DNA of 64,000 bases from Corallochytrium limacisporum. Lineage: Eukaryota; Opisthokonta. Numbering within the stretch: the stretch's first letter is position 1; each line of letters starts with the position of its first letter. Both the position numbers and the translations under genes were made by a program. The notes beneath the pieces are model-generated. The model did not search any database. It was given only the letters and a program-made list of their open reading frames with translations, and was not told where the DNA came from. This document shows, piece by piece, positions 48,201 to 63,069 of the stretch. The stretch lies in the NCBI GenBank assembly GCA_002811645.1, contig PDIP01000003.1, positions 471,783 through 535,782 on the forward strand. Reading direction: 5' to 3'.

Positions 48201-51200
48201 CCCTTCCTATCGTCCCCAGAAACAAAGTACTAAGTGTAGTACTACTCGCATACAAAAGTCTACATATGTTGTTGCGGGTGAGCAACGTAGCCAAGGCTAT
48301 GCCATAGGTTGTATGTACCTTTGGAAGGACGTGTGCTCACAGTTGGTGATGATGCAAACCGTGCAACGTCAAAATAAATCTTTTCAGTGACGATGATGCT
48401 GTTCAGTTTACACATTGTGCTCCCGGACTTGCTTACTTGATGACGATGATGATGTTGTTGTAGGGCCTTAGTCTTGACGGATGTCTGCAGGTGTGTAGGT
48501 GTGTAGGTGTGTTCTGTGTGTTCTGTGGTTGAAAGGTTGGGTCGCCCAGTTTGTGCTACACATTATCAACAACGCAGCCACCCCATCCTATTACGACTCC
48601 ATATAGATCCACGCCAGAGATAGTTTGAAGGACTTACGACGACGACAAAACGTTACTATCAATTTCTGTATGAGCACAGGCGGGCACATGTTACGCTGCC
48701 TTTCAAAATTTCTGTGTCGCGCTCACAGCCCCTTCTCCGCCTCTGTGAAAAAACTGTCCTCAGACCCCCTGCTTCCTTCCTTTCCTCATTGGTTCCCCTT
48801 GTCGCCGCCGTTTTTGATGCTTCCTCTGTGGGCTGCAGGATGATGGCACTATATTGGCTCACCGGAGCACATTTCGTCGTGGGCGTTTCTCTGGCTTTTC
48901 GAGGCGCCTCAAAAAGACATTTTCGAAATATCTGAGTTGGCCAATATGAATGTGTGTATTCTTCTGCACCCTAATCCACGTTGCGGTGTGCCATTACGGG
49001 GGAATGACACACAATCTCACAACTCCTAAGGCTATCAGTTTGGTGGTCTACTCCTTTAGTCTACATGTCCCTGTGTGTGTGTGCCTCTTTCCCAGACAAT
49101 GTGCCGCGTTGATCCAATGGCAGCGGGGAAGGATGGCAGTGCATGTGAATTATGCAGTCACGACAGAGATTGCGAGTGTTCGAGAAGAAGGTACATGGTC
49201 TTGATGCATGCACGGAGATGGTCCACAATGACCATAACAGTTTGGGCAGGGGTCAAGAGGGGGAAAGACTGTTGAAGGAATATCTTCTGGGGGAGGTGAG
49301 GCTACCTCATTTTTGTCCTATTCGAAGATATGAACTGGCCCGGGTTGGCAAATAGGAAAGAGAAGAAGGATGGGAGGAGTGAAAACAATGGTTGCTTGTG
49401 GTTGTCGTTGAGCGGTCTGGGCCAAGTTAATTGCTTCCCTTGCCTGATAGTGACTCACTTGCTACCGCTGCGAAATTCAGTTTTCGTACAATATTTCAAT
49501 GATGTGCTCATGTCTCATTCGTTGTTGTCCATTTTGTGCAATAGAATGAAATATAAAGTTGCGCAGGTTTGATTACACTTTAGCCGTAGAGCCACTGAGG
49601 AATGAAGGAAAGCAACAGATCAAACAACCATTTCTGCCACTCCTCGTCGTCTCTAAATAATGAGGTCGATTAGTGACACGCAAAGAAATGTAGCCAGCTA
49701 GGTTGTTACTGATTTCGAATCGTCTCGCAACGAAACAGGCAAAGGCAAGTACGGATGTATATGAAAGCGTCCGCACCGCTTCCGCAGCGAGCCCGTGTGA
49801 GTATGGATTCGACAGATGGCGCGCCCTCGTTGACGACAAAAAGGTCATTCCGTAGCAAGTAACCAACCGAATAAGTTCGTGTCCAGCCCCGAGCACACAC
49901 ACGGCCGACCCAGCTCCCATCAGTAGAGAACATCATTGAACAAGACGAAAAGGTCCCGCAGGAGGGGGGGGACTCACAACATGCATGCATATATACTATT
50001 TACCACCCATACACTGATACCAACCATATGTGAACAACGTGTTCTATGTGCATGGCACCAGACCTAGCCTAATCGATTTACCGACCACTATGGGTGTGTA
50101 TCTTTCCCCTTTGTGACTAAGGTCAAGTCGGGAAACTCTCCCCTCAGTGGTGACGAGGCACTTGAGAGATAGAAAGACCAATGTATACTCTGCACCTCCG
50201 CCAACTCATGCGTGGATTTTTCAGGGGATGGTTAGAGACCCTTAGAATGACTAAAAATGACATCAAAGGAGGAACGCTTCCACAGGCAGCCGCGACCCCA
50301 TAGACCAATTGAAAGCCAAGTGCTCTTACAGCGAAGGAAACTCAGCCCTCAACGTGAAGCAACCGACCACACAGTTCACAGACGGGAGTGCCAGAAAACA
50401 TGCCTCATGCCGCCCCGTCTCTTTGACGAGTGGGTGCGGCTCCCAGGGGAGTCTAGCAAATGCGTGGGCAACTGAGGGTTGCCTTTATGAGGGCCGCACT
50501 TTTCTCCTGTTCTAACGATTGGCTTCTACCTCTCCCATTCACTGCCTTCTTTTATTCCCCACTCGCCCCAATTTAGCGGCCAGTAGGAGTGAGTCTGCAT
50601 GGAAAGTGCTTATGACGCGGCTTGAGATGACACTCCCTTGCGCCTCGTTTCGAGCTGTGACCCTCCCTCTGCCACCTTGACATTTGGTGCTCCGAAATTC
50701 TTTCTATCCATAATAAATATATTGAAAACTCAGAGATTCGACTGCACAGAGATGACACTAACCCTCGTGCTCGCAAAAGCGACTGAATCTGCAACTTCCA
50801 ACCACGTTCCCTCCTCTGTCATACTTCCAAATTCTGGAATATCTGAAACAGATAAATGTACACACAAACAAACATAGGAAAATGTGCTGGATTCACGACT
50901 CTCGAGAGTTCCTATGGTTTGCGGCATGCAAAGTCCTAGCTTTGCTTTTGCGGTTCCTTTCATTGCAGACATAGCAGACTGGCGTATAGGGCTGAGCATC
51001 AAGAGGTCCGAGGTCTGAACTTGGTGGGGGTTTTAATAGCGGCGGGAAGTCGCTGGAGAGACTGCTAACTTCGTTCCTCCCTATGAGGGCGGTGTGTGTG
51101 CCCACGTTAAGCAGTCACTTCAGGCACTTCGTTCGTTCCTCCTTACATTCTCTGGCACCGTAAAGTGTAACCTTCCATATGCACAGTTTTGTTCAGGTTA

Positions 51201-54200
51201 CCTGCTTCATTCTCGGAGCATGAACTCAGATCAAGTTTGTTGTCCTTCGGCGGGGGATCTCATTCTTCGTATGCTTTCTTTCTCCCGCTTCATTAATCAT
51301 GCAATGTTTGTTGTTTCCTGTAGGTTGGATAGCATGCACAAGCGTCGTATTCATGAACAACGCCTGTGGCTACCGAAGGTGCCCTACATTCGTTTTGTTT
51401 CGCGAAACTATTCGAATTTGTGCTTTGGAACATTGCTTTGTTCCAAAACCCATCAATACGCTCTTGTATGGGGTGCACGGATGGCCGTGTCGCTTCCAGA
51501 TTGACGCACGCTGTGCTCAACATGTTAACATGTACTCTCACTACTCAAAGGGCAACCCAAAAGAGAGAGGTACCAAGGGTGATGTGTGTAACCTCATGGA
51601 GGCTTCACTTCTCTCAGCTTGCATTCTTCGAATCACTTTTCCGCCAAAAAGTGAGACATAGAAATTTTGCTGTACCGATTGACACCCCCACCCCACCCCC
51701 CCGCCTCCGATTCTGCATCGCGAAACGCAGAAGCTTACTTCCTACAAGTACCACTTACAGATTTCACACACATTGTACTACGGAGCCCCAATAGTAAGTA
51801 TACTCGTAGCAGTAGTCTGATCTCTGAAACTAATCCTACCCAACTAGGTACTGCATTTGTGTGGTGGGAGCCCGAAAAGGGAGAAGAGATTCCCGCACAA
51901 AACACACAATAGCCACAGCGACGAACACACAGTTCGAATTTAACGAAAGTTGTGTGGTTCCAACAGGTATTTACTTGGTATCCATTTCCCTCACCAAGCA
52001 ATAATCGGCGAAGAAGAGACCTGAAAATTGTCAGCGCGCACATCGTAAGGACGACGATCAATTACCGGCACTTATCAAAGGAAGAGCAAAACATGTACAA
52101 GACGGCAGCATCAGGACACTTTGCAAGCAAAGGGCACTCCGAAGACCGAATTTGACAGCAGGCAACAGTGTCATGTGAGAAAACCATGGGATGTTGGAAG
52201 TGTTTTGCAAGGGACGAGAGAAGAGTATAAACCCCTCCAAATTGAAAAGCATCAGTCATATTGCTGGTCTTGAATAGCGGTATATCCACATCGTCAAGAT
52301 GGCAACATTGATTGTTGCTCTGGGGTGGAGTCTGGTCTGATGGGAGGCAAAGTATGACATAGAGGCATGTTTGCCAAGTACTTCTTCGTTGTTGAAAGTG
52401 GTTGTCATCTTCGCTCAACTTTCAGCCTCAGTGCTTGTGGGTTGTCTGAATGGGTTGACATCACTCAGACTGCAAAGAAAGCGCGCGTCTGACCCTACCG
52501 GTCGCCCAGGCCTCGTCGGCACCATGGATCCCCATCGACACCAAATAGCATCCATCTCTCAGACTTGGTCAGAGATTGTGCCGGAGTGCATGCTACCACT
52601 CAGATATGTCGCCTACAAGGATGCGTGGTACCGCGTCTGGCTAACCCCTTACCACTGACAGACGGTCTTACGAACCGGCCAAGTGAACTTATCCCTGCCA
52701 GCCAGTGCAGTACACCTGGATGGCAAGACCAATCTGCGCTGCTTCGGCTTCCGAGTGCGCCGGTGGAGTTTCATGGATTTGTACCAATATTGAAACAAGC
52801 AACTCCGAAACGCAATTACTAACAATGAGCATGCGTGCATGACATTCCAAGATTATGTCCGCAAGATACAAAAGGAAAGACCCGGGGAGTTCGAACCCCC
52901 GTGTTTATTTTGGAAACTCGTCCAAGCACCGAAGAGACGGCTTGGACGCGGGTTCTCAGTATTCTATTCTACTGCTACGAAATCGCTAGGGAATCCTTTG
53001 CTCCTGCATCTGGTGCTCATTGCGGTGTGCAACAAAAACTACCGTGGCAAGCAGAAGGAACGGTGCCGACCAAAAGAACTAAACCGAATATGCCCGCAAA
53101 ACCGTCACATTGTCCCAGTATTCCACGGCAGCCCTCCGCTGCACTGCTCGGTGCTGATGGGAGACAAAATCTCTAGTGCAACTGTGCAAATTTTCTGTTC
53201 GTGTCATACTCAAAAATACTTGTGCTCATTTGCCGTAAAATAATCTGAAGTAAGTTGTATGGGCATGAATTCGATTTTGAGAAGCTTTGACGCTGCTGGG
53301 AGACAAACGCGTTCCAACATTTTTCCTTCTAAATTCGGATTTCTGTAGTTGCAGGGACAAGAGAGGTAATGGGGCTTTGACAGGTGCATTTTCCCCCTTC
53401 TGTGTGGCGGACTCTCTTCTCGCGGGTTGCGATGCCTTGCACAGAAAGAAATTTTGCGGTGGGCATGCTGCATGGCCGGGGTGTCTCAATTGAACTGAAA
53501 AAAAGGCACATGGGCAGTGTGAAACAATGGTCTAAGTTGTCTATCTAGACCGTATAGAAAACTGTCGCGCAAATGTTGCGGTGTGCGCGGCGACGATCTC
53601 CGCTTCGATATTCCGAGTCTCCACTTAAGTGGAAAACAGCAGAGAACGTTTGATGAGAAAGTGATAGTTCGTCTTTGCAATAGGTTCGCCGGAGTTCCTC
53701 CGATTTTGTTGCGGTCGACACAATTTCGGTCTAACTTTTCGGAATCAAGTTTTGGTGGTCCGGAATTTGATAAGCGGGGAGCCGACAAAAAGAGATTGGG
53801 CGCGTATAGGAAGACAGCTTGTGAAACTGTACCGTGTCACCTTGATAACCCAGTCCGGTTATCGGCTAGGGAGACCATTTACCGAACCTAAGTCCATGAG
53901 TCCATTCCCAGGAGAACCTAATATGTATACAACTTGCATTGGATTTTCGTCATCCTCTCTCACACTATCCACAGTGATTCAATGAGCATCCTAAACAGAA
54001 CAATCACGGAAAATGGAACACCGCTGACTCTGCCCAACGCCCTTTGAGTCGCAACACGTTTTTGCAAACGCGGACAAAGTTTCTACCAAGCCCCGGTGGA
54101 AGGTTGCGTACCGCGGAGCCAGGGACTACCGAGCCGCGCTGGCCAAAAACAGTGACCGGCACTCGTCTGTGCCACCTCTCTTGTGTCCTGTCGGCGTGCT

Positions 54201-55057
54201 GGTGCAATGACTGGCGCGGTCGTGCCTATCCTTAGTTCTTTTTCGTATGCTGTGCGGGCTGCTGCTGTCCATCTGTTCTTCTATTTGACCGTATGCCACA
54301 TTCAACTCGGCGTCCAGTCATAGAGCGTGGTACAAAAATAGAAATGTTCAGAAATGGTCAGGGGCCCCAAGACAATTCCTCCTCTTGTGTTCAGGTTCTT
54401 TCTTCTTGCCCAGTCAAATGTTTTCTTTGAGCTTCTGAGGCACTTGCGTGTTCATTTCATGCCAGGGAGTGTCAGTCAGCAAGCACGAATGACAATGAGC
54501 AATCCATGACTATGTGCTGCACATGGTACGTTCCTCCCTCCTTCTTTCCCTCCCACAGCATCACCGCTTTATGAGTTCCTCCTGCATTCTTGTGTTAATG
54601 AAGTTGGTACCCTATGCCTCCTCCTTCGTTGCCTCCATTCTACTTCGCCTCTTCTTGTCCTCTTCCCGCATCCTTTTTGAGTCCGCATTAACACTCTAGT
54701 GGGTTTCTGACTTTTTCAAGCTCTCATGTTCTTCTCACTTTGCGTACACAATATTTCATGCGCGTTAATATTGGTTCGTATTGGTATTGACTGTAAAGCC
54801 CCCAACTTCGAACCTCTGAACTCCAGACTTTTGGGACCGTTGTATCGGAGGGAAAAAGAACATGGAATGTAGCTTGTTAAATCTATGAAACTGCTACAAA
54901 CATGAGTCAGACGTTTGTAGCACACACAGATGAATCAGGAATTTAAGCGGCATAAGTGTGCACCTGGAGGACACCGAGCATACGTCTATTGGCGGGTGTG
55001 TGCCACAGTACTGTTGTGAGCACAGCATTCTTATGCAAATCACTCATGAGGGCCGCG

Positions 55058-55083
55058 CACACACACACACACACACGCACACT
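55058..55083 (+). repeat. CA dinucleotide microsatellite
   Basis: About nine CA units, then GCACAC, inside the gene-free region. It generates an artefactual His-Thr repeat frame. Confidence 0.9.
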
Positions 55084-58000
55084 AACGCATGTTCCTAAAC
55101 AAGACAAGCACACGCAAATAGTAATTGGTATTAGGCGTGTTTCATTACTTTCGCGGATGTTAACCCCCCCGGAGTGGCTGTGTAATGGGCATACCACACT
55201 ACTAGTGGCCACCATCTTCTTGTCGCGTTGTGTCTATGTCCCTTTGGCTGCGTCTGGAGCGGCGGGTGCATGCACAATCCCATTTCAACGGTTGGCACGT
55301 AAAGCTTGCCGGCCAGTGACGAGACCGCCCATCCACCGGGGGTGTGTTTCCTCACCTCCCTTATTGTTCATTACACACCCACACACGCGTACATGCACAC
55401 GCAACCGTAGTTGCAGGCTCAGCCCGCCCAAGGATGCAGCGAGAACTCGAGCAGTTCCATTCCATTCGATGCCCACACACTCCCTGTATGCTGAATATGT
55501 GTCGACAGGGTGTGCTTGGTTTACCTGTTCCATGCCCTTGTCTAGTTTGCAATCTGTTAAATATGCAAGCAGTTTGGCAAGTCCAATCAGTGCCCAGACA
55601 GACTCGAGACATTGTGTGGGTTTGCATGTTGCATTTGGGCTTGGGGGATGTAAGTGCCTTTGTAGAATGGGTTCAGTTTGTCTTTTGAAATGGCTTTTAT
55701 TTTGTGCCCACCTGTGGTTACATGGCTGTGCAGTGATCTAAAGACTAGGGGCAAGAAGTATGCGCGCTGTCACAGCTGCGTGTGCTTCGTCTGGATGCGA
55801 GAGCGGAGACACGGTTCAATACTAAAGCAGAAGGGGCACGACATGTAAAATGACCAAGTCCGGTCTTAGTACTCTTCATTCCCCTCATCATTGACGTTAT
55901 CTGCTCCCGCGTACTTTCCCAAATTACACATGGCCACGTTTATATTGTGCGGATTGCATAGTGCTTATGCCCCTCCCACTTTCTGTAGCGAAGGGTGCAA
56001 AAGGGATGGGACATCAAGGAGAAAATATTCACACACTCAGCCCGTGCACACACGCCAAGAGCAGTAGTGAACATGACAACGGCCGCAAATGGTCCGGGGC
56101 TAGGCAGCTCGGAAGAGCCGGAAATGGGATTGGCTCCTCACCTTTATCTGGGTGTTTTGGCTAGAGTGCCAACCGGTGTTGGACATGGGATTGGTGAAGT
56201 TCCCCACCCCTCTTCCCCAATTGAAATCTTCAACAACGGTGGTTCCCTGGCCCTTCCCACTGAATTTCATTTCGTGCGTGTCACGGGCGGGTCCAACTGA
56301 TGGATAAGAGTGCTAAGTGCATGGAGTTCTTCGTTTCCTCTTCCTCTGCACATTGACGACCGACCACTCAAGTACATAGCAAACGGGTTACTTCCACACC
56401 CGACATCCTAGATGATTGTGAGCTCATTCCATCTCGCCCCTATCTTTATCTCAGCTGTCCATACCCTGCCCAGCTGAAACTGTTTGAACAGACACAGCTT
56501 TGACGACCTCCAATTCTACTTTTCGTCCCTACTCCATCTAAATGTGACGACGTATACGTGGTGCGCTATAGAGCTCGACATTATCGTTGGCAGGGGGACA
56601 CACAGTAGATTCAATAGCTGGAAGAATGAAGAAGATCCCTACGGGAAAAGGGATGGTTTAATGCAGTAAGAATTTTCCCTCACTTCCCATTCAAAGTCAA
56701 TAGATCCCTCAAAAATTTCTTCCGCCCCAACAAACAAACCTTGTGAACCTGCTTAAAATGAATGAACTCAAACTGAAAAAATTGTTAAAGCAAGGAGAAA
56801 GAAAGGCCAATCTCACAAAGCGAGTGGCGGCCTTTCGTGCGGTCCCAACCAGAACGCGCGCACAACACAGAGGAGCACAGAGTTTTGCGTTACATATGAT
56901 GCCATCGCTTGAGCTAGATAATTTTGAAACTTTATACATTATGTAAGGGACATAAATCGTCGTGAACACAGCGTGATATCAATTTATGTGTGGCTTCTGA
57001 GCGGAGGTTAGACGGGCAGAATCATTCATCGCGCCCGCAGGCAACTTCGTGTCAGCTTGATGATGACCAGTTTATATCATGAGTCTGAGAAAGTTACTCA
57101 AAGTAGTAATAAATTCAGCACCGGGATCGTTGAAGGGCTGCGAACGGTTCACCGACATCGTTGGATTTCACCTTCCATCCTTGGGTGATTGGTGATGGAG
57201 CGTTAGAATCATCCTCCATCAAAATATGTCCGTCCATAATAACTGAGCTGCTGTTCCTCTTACCTTAGCTACTTTCCCAGATAACTGAAGAGATTTCGGG
57301 TCAACACTTTGTTGTTCTGCTCGTATGGCGTGCTAAGAAAATATATCTAAAGCGCAACCCAGGTCGTACGAAAACTAGCAATCTAATCCTTTGGAGATAG
57401 CAAAATTGAATACAAAACACGAAGGGTACAATATCCAGATTTGTGAGAGACCTAATTTCTTCAATGTTGACATAGAACAGACGTTGGCCAGTTTGCGGGG
57501 GTTTTGATCTCGCATGTAGATAATGCTCTGGGGCACACCTCCATCTTGCGGTAAGGACGGAGTTCTGTCTCAACGCAGGCGTATAAATACAGGATTGGTG
57601 ACCGTTCTGTTCCCGCAGAAGGTCTTTTAGGGAAAAAAGAATAACCTTGAAGAATATTTTTCTGACAGCGCCACGTTTCCTCCCACTATTTTGTCACACA
57701 GAAAACTTGGAGTACATATTTGCATTTGCCCGTATCTCTCTACCTGGGAGGGGGCATCTGTTAGTTTGGATTTATGCCAAAACGTTTCTGTTTCCATTGC
57801 GTATGGACCCATACACACACATGCTTTCGTGTCCGCATCCGTGCATCTCGTCCTTGTCTATTGTGTAATCTTATGTGATAGTAAATCACCTGAAGAAATT
57901 CTGAGTTTTGGGAGTTGCAGCCAGAGCAACATATAATGCTTCGTCTTGCGTCCGGTGAGTGGGGAGTTATGATGATTTCTTGCATGTCAGCCTCGTAGGT

Positions 58001-61000
58001 TCCTTGCGGACCATGCAATGTGAACTAGAGGCATACGACAAGTGTTCTTAGTCCAATTGCCATGACTTTTGTGTCACGCTTTCTGCCTAATGTGATCTAC
58101 GGACTGATTGAAGAAACAAATAGACGTCGACGGCTCATTAACATGCGTAAATTTGGGGTCACTGTCGCTGTGGTATTCCATTGTTGCACTGCTTCTTCGC
58201 ATATTTGTTGGCCACCCCCAAGGTTCTAGAGTTCTCAACATGTTACTGAACATTCTTCATTTGCATGTCGTTCATATTAAACGACTGCCAAATTGTAGAA
58301 GACGTCAATTCGAAATCGCTGTGAAGGTGTGAGGGCAAAAAGGAACAACTTTTATTCCTGTGGGACGTCACCTCACACAATGTCACGAAACATCTAGCTG
58401 TGTCTGCGAGAAGGTGGAACTCACGCGAGCATCAGTTTGAAACCAATGCTCATAATTTTTCCATGTCTTTTAACGCAGATTAACTTAAGAAATCGTGGTT
58501 TCGACGAATCCCGCTCGGTAGTTAAAGGAGCGGAGACTCAAAGAGGCTTCTGGCCGAGAAAAACGAAAGGGTTAGGTTGAGACATCTACATATTGCTAAG
58601 CACTCTTAGGTATACGAATGGAGTTTTGGAATACAAACTACACAGCAAGGAATACTCACGAGAGAAAACAGAAGGTTGGGAACCGCAGTCGTTGTCGCAA
58701 TCTACCAGTGTACGTGATGTCGGCAGTCTGCTTCCCTTTGCCCCCTTTTTTAGCTTCCTCATTCTCTCCTTTCATTGCAAAATTTTCAAAGGTCATGCCG
58801 TAATATAATTTATACGTTTGACAAGCTTTCCATAGATAAAAATAGCAAAATTTCCTGACCGACATGCATGCACAAACTGTGTTGACAAGCATAGGAAGAC
58901 CATCGGCTCACACGCAGCATGCGTGCTCAAGAAACAGAGTGACAGCAGAGTTTGAACAATACTGCAGCAGACAATTAGGGAGGTAAGCAGGTTTGCTTGT
59001 GTAGCACACCATTTTTCAAAAGAAAGTGGTGCTACCTGGTATTCAGTAAATTGCCCAAAGTGTTCAGCGGCCTTCCCAAAAGGAACAGTACAACAGTTAC
59101 TGCTTAGTATAAGTGTCTCTGTCCCCCAAACTTACTGTGATCCTTAGTGAAAATCAAGGTCGCTTCCGTTTGTACTTGATCTGTATATGTCAAGGAGAGA
59201 GGCTAGGGTTGTGAAGTATGGTCTGACACTAGTATATGTATAACATGACTGGATAAACGCAAGGAAATCTTTAGTCTTGGGAATTTTGAAGCAACTACTC
59301 AAGCGGGGGCGTATCTTGTCATGATGAAAATGAATTATAATATATGTATATATAGAGGATTCTTTCTCAGTGTTTCAAGGCTGTAGAGTTCAGTGTGCAG
59401 ATGTGAGTACTAGATGAGGAACACAACGGAGGCGAGCCAAACATGCAGCTAAATCAACAGAGGACAGCGGTAGAGCCCACGCAGAAAAACCGGGAAAATA
59501 CTTATTCATATTATAGCAGCAACTCCGGTTTTCACACATGGAATACATGGTTGTATCCAAACGGACATGGCGTGCCACGAGAGAGTATGTGCAAAGTATC
59601 ACTAATTCATTCTTGCTATGTGCCTATCCGAAGCGTGTGTTCTAGTGTGTAGTCTCATGCGTGTCTCTGTTTGTATTAGCTGCTGATGCTGGGATTCAGC
59701 ATCACATCATCACACAACAACCACCGCAACGACAACAGCAACACGACACAGCAACACCAATACAAACATCCGGTGTAGTTCAATAGTGACCGGCATCATG
59801 TTTTCGTTCCCACCCACGCACAGGGCGCCATTGAGACATCTCGTGGGCTCCCTGTGTCCTCCTTTCCTTCTTCTCCATTTGCGGGCAGGGTCAAAGCTCG
59901 GAAAAGGGAGTGTTCTAAATAACACGGCAGACCGCTCTTTGCATTGCCTTTGTGTCACTCCGTTGGTGTGGTCAATGTTCCGCCCGGTTTGGTTTCGTCG
60001 CGCTGTCACTGACCATCCAACCGACATGGTTCATCACCGGCGTCCCTCGACACCTCGGAGAATTGTGTGAGAAGTCTGAGGGATGTTCGAAACCAAAAAG
60101 AGAGCTCCAGCACAACTCTATATACTACCGTCGGATGAGACATACCAACCCACGGCTATGTTTGTGGCGTAGTGGACTTTGCAGTGGGGCTCGTTCGGGA
60201 ACCAGCGGTGGTTGAACATTTACCAGAAAGCGTTTACACAGAACGAGGAATTCCCATTCACTTGGATGGGTGGGCGGTGGTGGTACGAGCCCCCCACCGA
60301 AGTCTTACTACGAATCACTTTCGGCCGCTTCAGGAAAAGCGGAAAAGCAACGGTTTTTATTCATCGTCTCAATGTCGTCCGAAAGGGCATTCTTGTGTTC
60401 GCAGCTGTCTATGCCCGGAGATTTCTGTTACCACAAACCTCTCCTTTGCCGGAGACCACACCGAACCGCAGCCAAGGAAATTTGCCATTTTGGAAGTAGA
60501 ATGACTCCGAACTAGTGAGCTTCAGTAGAACGGTGGGACAGAATCAACTCAAGGGACGGAGACACGGAAGGAAGGTTAAATACGGGAGTGGAGAAAATTG
60601 CGGAGGCAGAAGGGGAAATTTTGACCGGTAAACGTGCGTAACACCACTGGCACGACACCACACACCATCCCGACCGTAAGGCATTCCAATGGTACTAAAA
60701 AAGGGAACCCGAGCTTTGCTAGAGAGGCAACACATTAACGTCCAAGATCACATCCAACATCCAAGTGTGGGGAGGCTCAACCGAAAAGGCAGCGGCTCGA
60801 TGGTTGGGACAAGAAGGACACGTCTGCTCCTGAGGTACCTGTGATCCCACTTGACCACACATCACGAGTTAACGTCCATCTCCAAGGCGCCAGTGAATGG
60901 AAAGTGCCTGACATGGTCAAAAAGACGATGAAGATCTATTTCCCCTTGTTATGAATTAACTCAACTTTCTGGACGATTTCCCAAATTGAACATCGAAAAC

Positions 61001-63069
61001 ACATGCGCAGCACATCATCAAGCAACCAACGATAGTTTGGACTCTCTCAAGGTACACATACGCGCAACTTCGTAGTCAGCAAATGGACTTCATTAGTTTA
61101 ATCTCCCTTTTTCAGAAAACGGTAAGTGTGCGAACGAGTCTGTGCCTTCACCGTCTCTGTCCTAAGTATCAAACCATTTGGACACAGACCTGCACGATCA
61201 GAACCCGACGTTTGTAGTCGTTGACAGACCAACTGTGTTGTGAGCAAGAATATTTTTGCATTCATTCGAACTCTAACTGTGAAATCCATCTGGATGCTCT
61301 CTGTTTAGCAGACCATATCAATTTACGATCAGCACCGTTCGAGTTTTGCAACACCTACGTCTGGACTTCGATACCGAAACGCTGGGCAACACATGGACCT
61401 GATAACACCACTGCCGTGAGTGTGTGTACGTGTATTACAATATGAAGAAGAATCTGTCTGTCGTTTGTCTCTTCCTGACGCAGTGCCGTATGTGCCGTTG
61501 CGCGATCTGGGGTAGGTAAGCCAATTCTTCCTTCATTCCCATATGTACCCCTGAAAATGCATATATTTTGTATAAAGGAAGCGATCAGACGAAAACTTGA
61601 ATTCTCGCTCAAAACCACATGGATCTCCTTTTTTTGGAAACAGAAGTGAAGAACTGGCGCATAAAACAACAAAGGTATTTCTCACAGAGATCTTGAAAAC
61701 CCTTGGAAATCTCTCGCCAGGTCTAATCTAAGTGACTTTTTTGGTCTTTTCTGAAGGGTCTTACCTTGAATTTTAGTGGGTTTACTTTGCATTGCTCAAA
61801 TTTCTTCATCATTCTGTCTAAACGTTTGAGCACGGCACCAGCACCGACCCACTCTCCCAAAAATATTTAGAAAACTTTCTTTCTCCTACCCTAACAAGAA
61901 CGGCCCGTCAGCTTGTTTCGGCGATAGTATACAGCGAAGAACCACTCCTCCCTTCCGTGCCGGTAGCCCATTCACCCTGCACCAAGCACCACTCCAGGCC
62001 ACGGTCAGCTGTATGTGGCCGAGCCAACCCCAACGGAAGCGTGCTCAGGCAACCAGTCAGGTGAATTTATACGGACTTTAACCCAATAGAGTAACAACAG
62101 CCCTCCACCATCGTCACACAGCAGCATCAGCTCAAAACATCCCATCCAAACGGAAAGGATGGCGCATCCCTGCACCCATCACCGACCCAAACATAGCCAT
62201 CGTCAACAGCCAATGCCGGCCAAGCAATCAAACAGGGTCATCATTGCGCGCTCGATCACTAGTCACAATACCTAGTGTACTTTGTAGACACAGCTTTAAA
62301 TACCAGTGAAACGGAACGTTTACATTACACGAAGCAGAGAGACTCTTTCTGTAGGTCTTGCAGTCTCTTGACGTCCCCTGTTTTGCCCCTTTGCTGTTGT
62401 TCTTTGTTCAATCGCGCGCACTCTTATTATTCCCTGCTCTGGTTGTGGTGGTGCTGAGCAAGGGTCCCCTCTTGGCTTTCCTCGCGCTCTGTCTTCGGTC
62501 CTTTGTTAAAGCCTCCGCATGGACCAATAAACACGCAAGGAACCCAAACTGAGGACAGCGAGGAGAGAAGGTAAACGTGCGCTCCCTTTATTTGCGGTGA
62601 GCGCCTCTTGAACCGCGGACTCTTCCTTCTCCGTTCTTTGAAATTGCTGCCGCCCGCCCTGTGTCCGACAGAGAGAGTTCCGGCTTGTCTCTGAGTTGCG
62701 GAAATATTTCAAAGTAAACCTGGAACAGCTGGGGACATCGAGCATCGGTGCCCCAGAGCCGCACAGAACAAAGAACAGCAAAAAATGGGCGAGGAGAATT
62801 TTTAAAAATTGAACACTTCCCCAAGAACTCCACGTAAACGTGAGTTCCGCTTTCACTTGAAAGTACTTTATTCGGCAGCTCGCGCCCACAGTGACTTCAA
62901 CCAGTCATACCCGTAAGCACCTCATGCCAGCACCCGGGCGGATAATTTCAAAATACATGGTGGGAAAGGTGGCAATAAAAGGGGGCATATCTTATACAAT
63001 AGCCTAGCAAACAGGTCTGACCCCCTTTGTTGTTTGAAACTGCAAAGTCCTTTGCCTCAAATTGTTATA

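Noticed and set aside
54956-55741. 261-codon open frame in the gene-free region
   Set aside because: It starts at GTG, crosses a CA microsatellite giving a His-Thr run, is Cys- and Leu-rich at random, and resembles no family.
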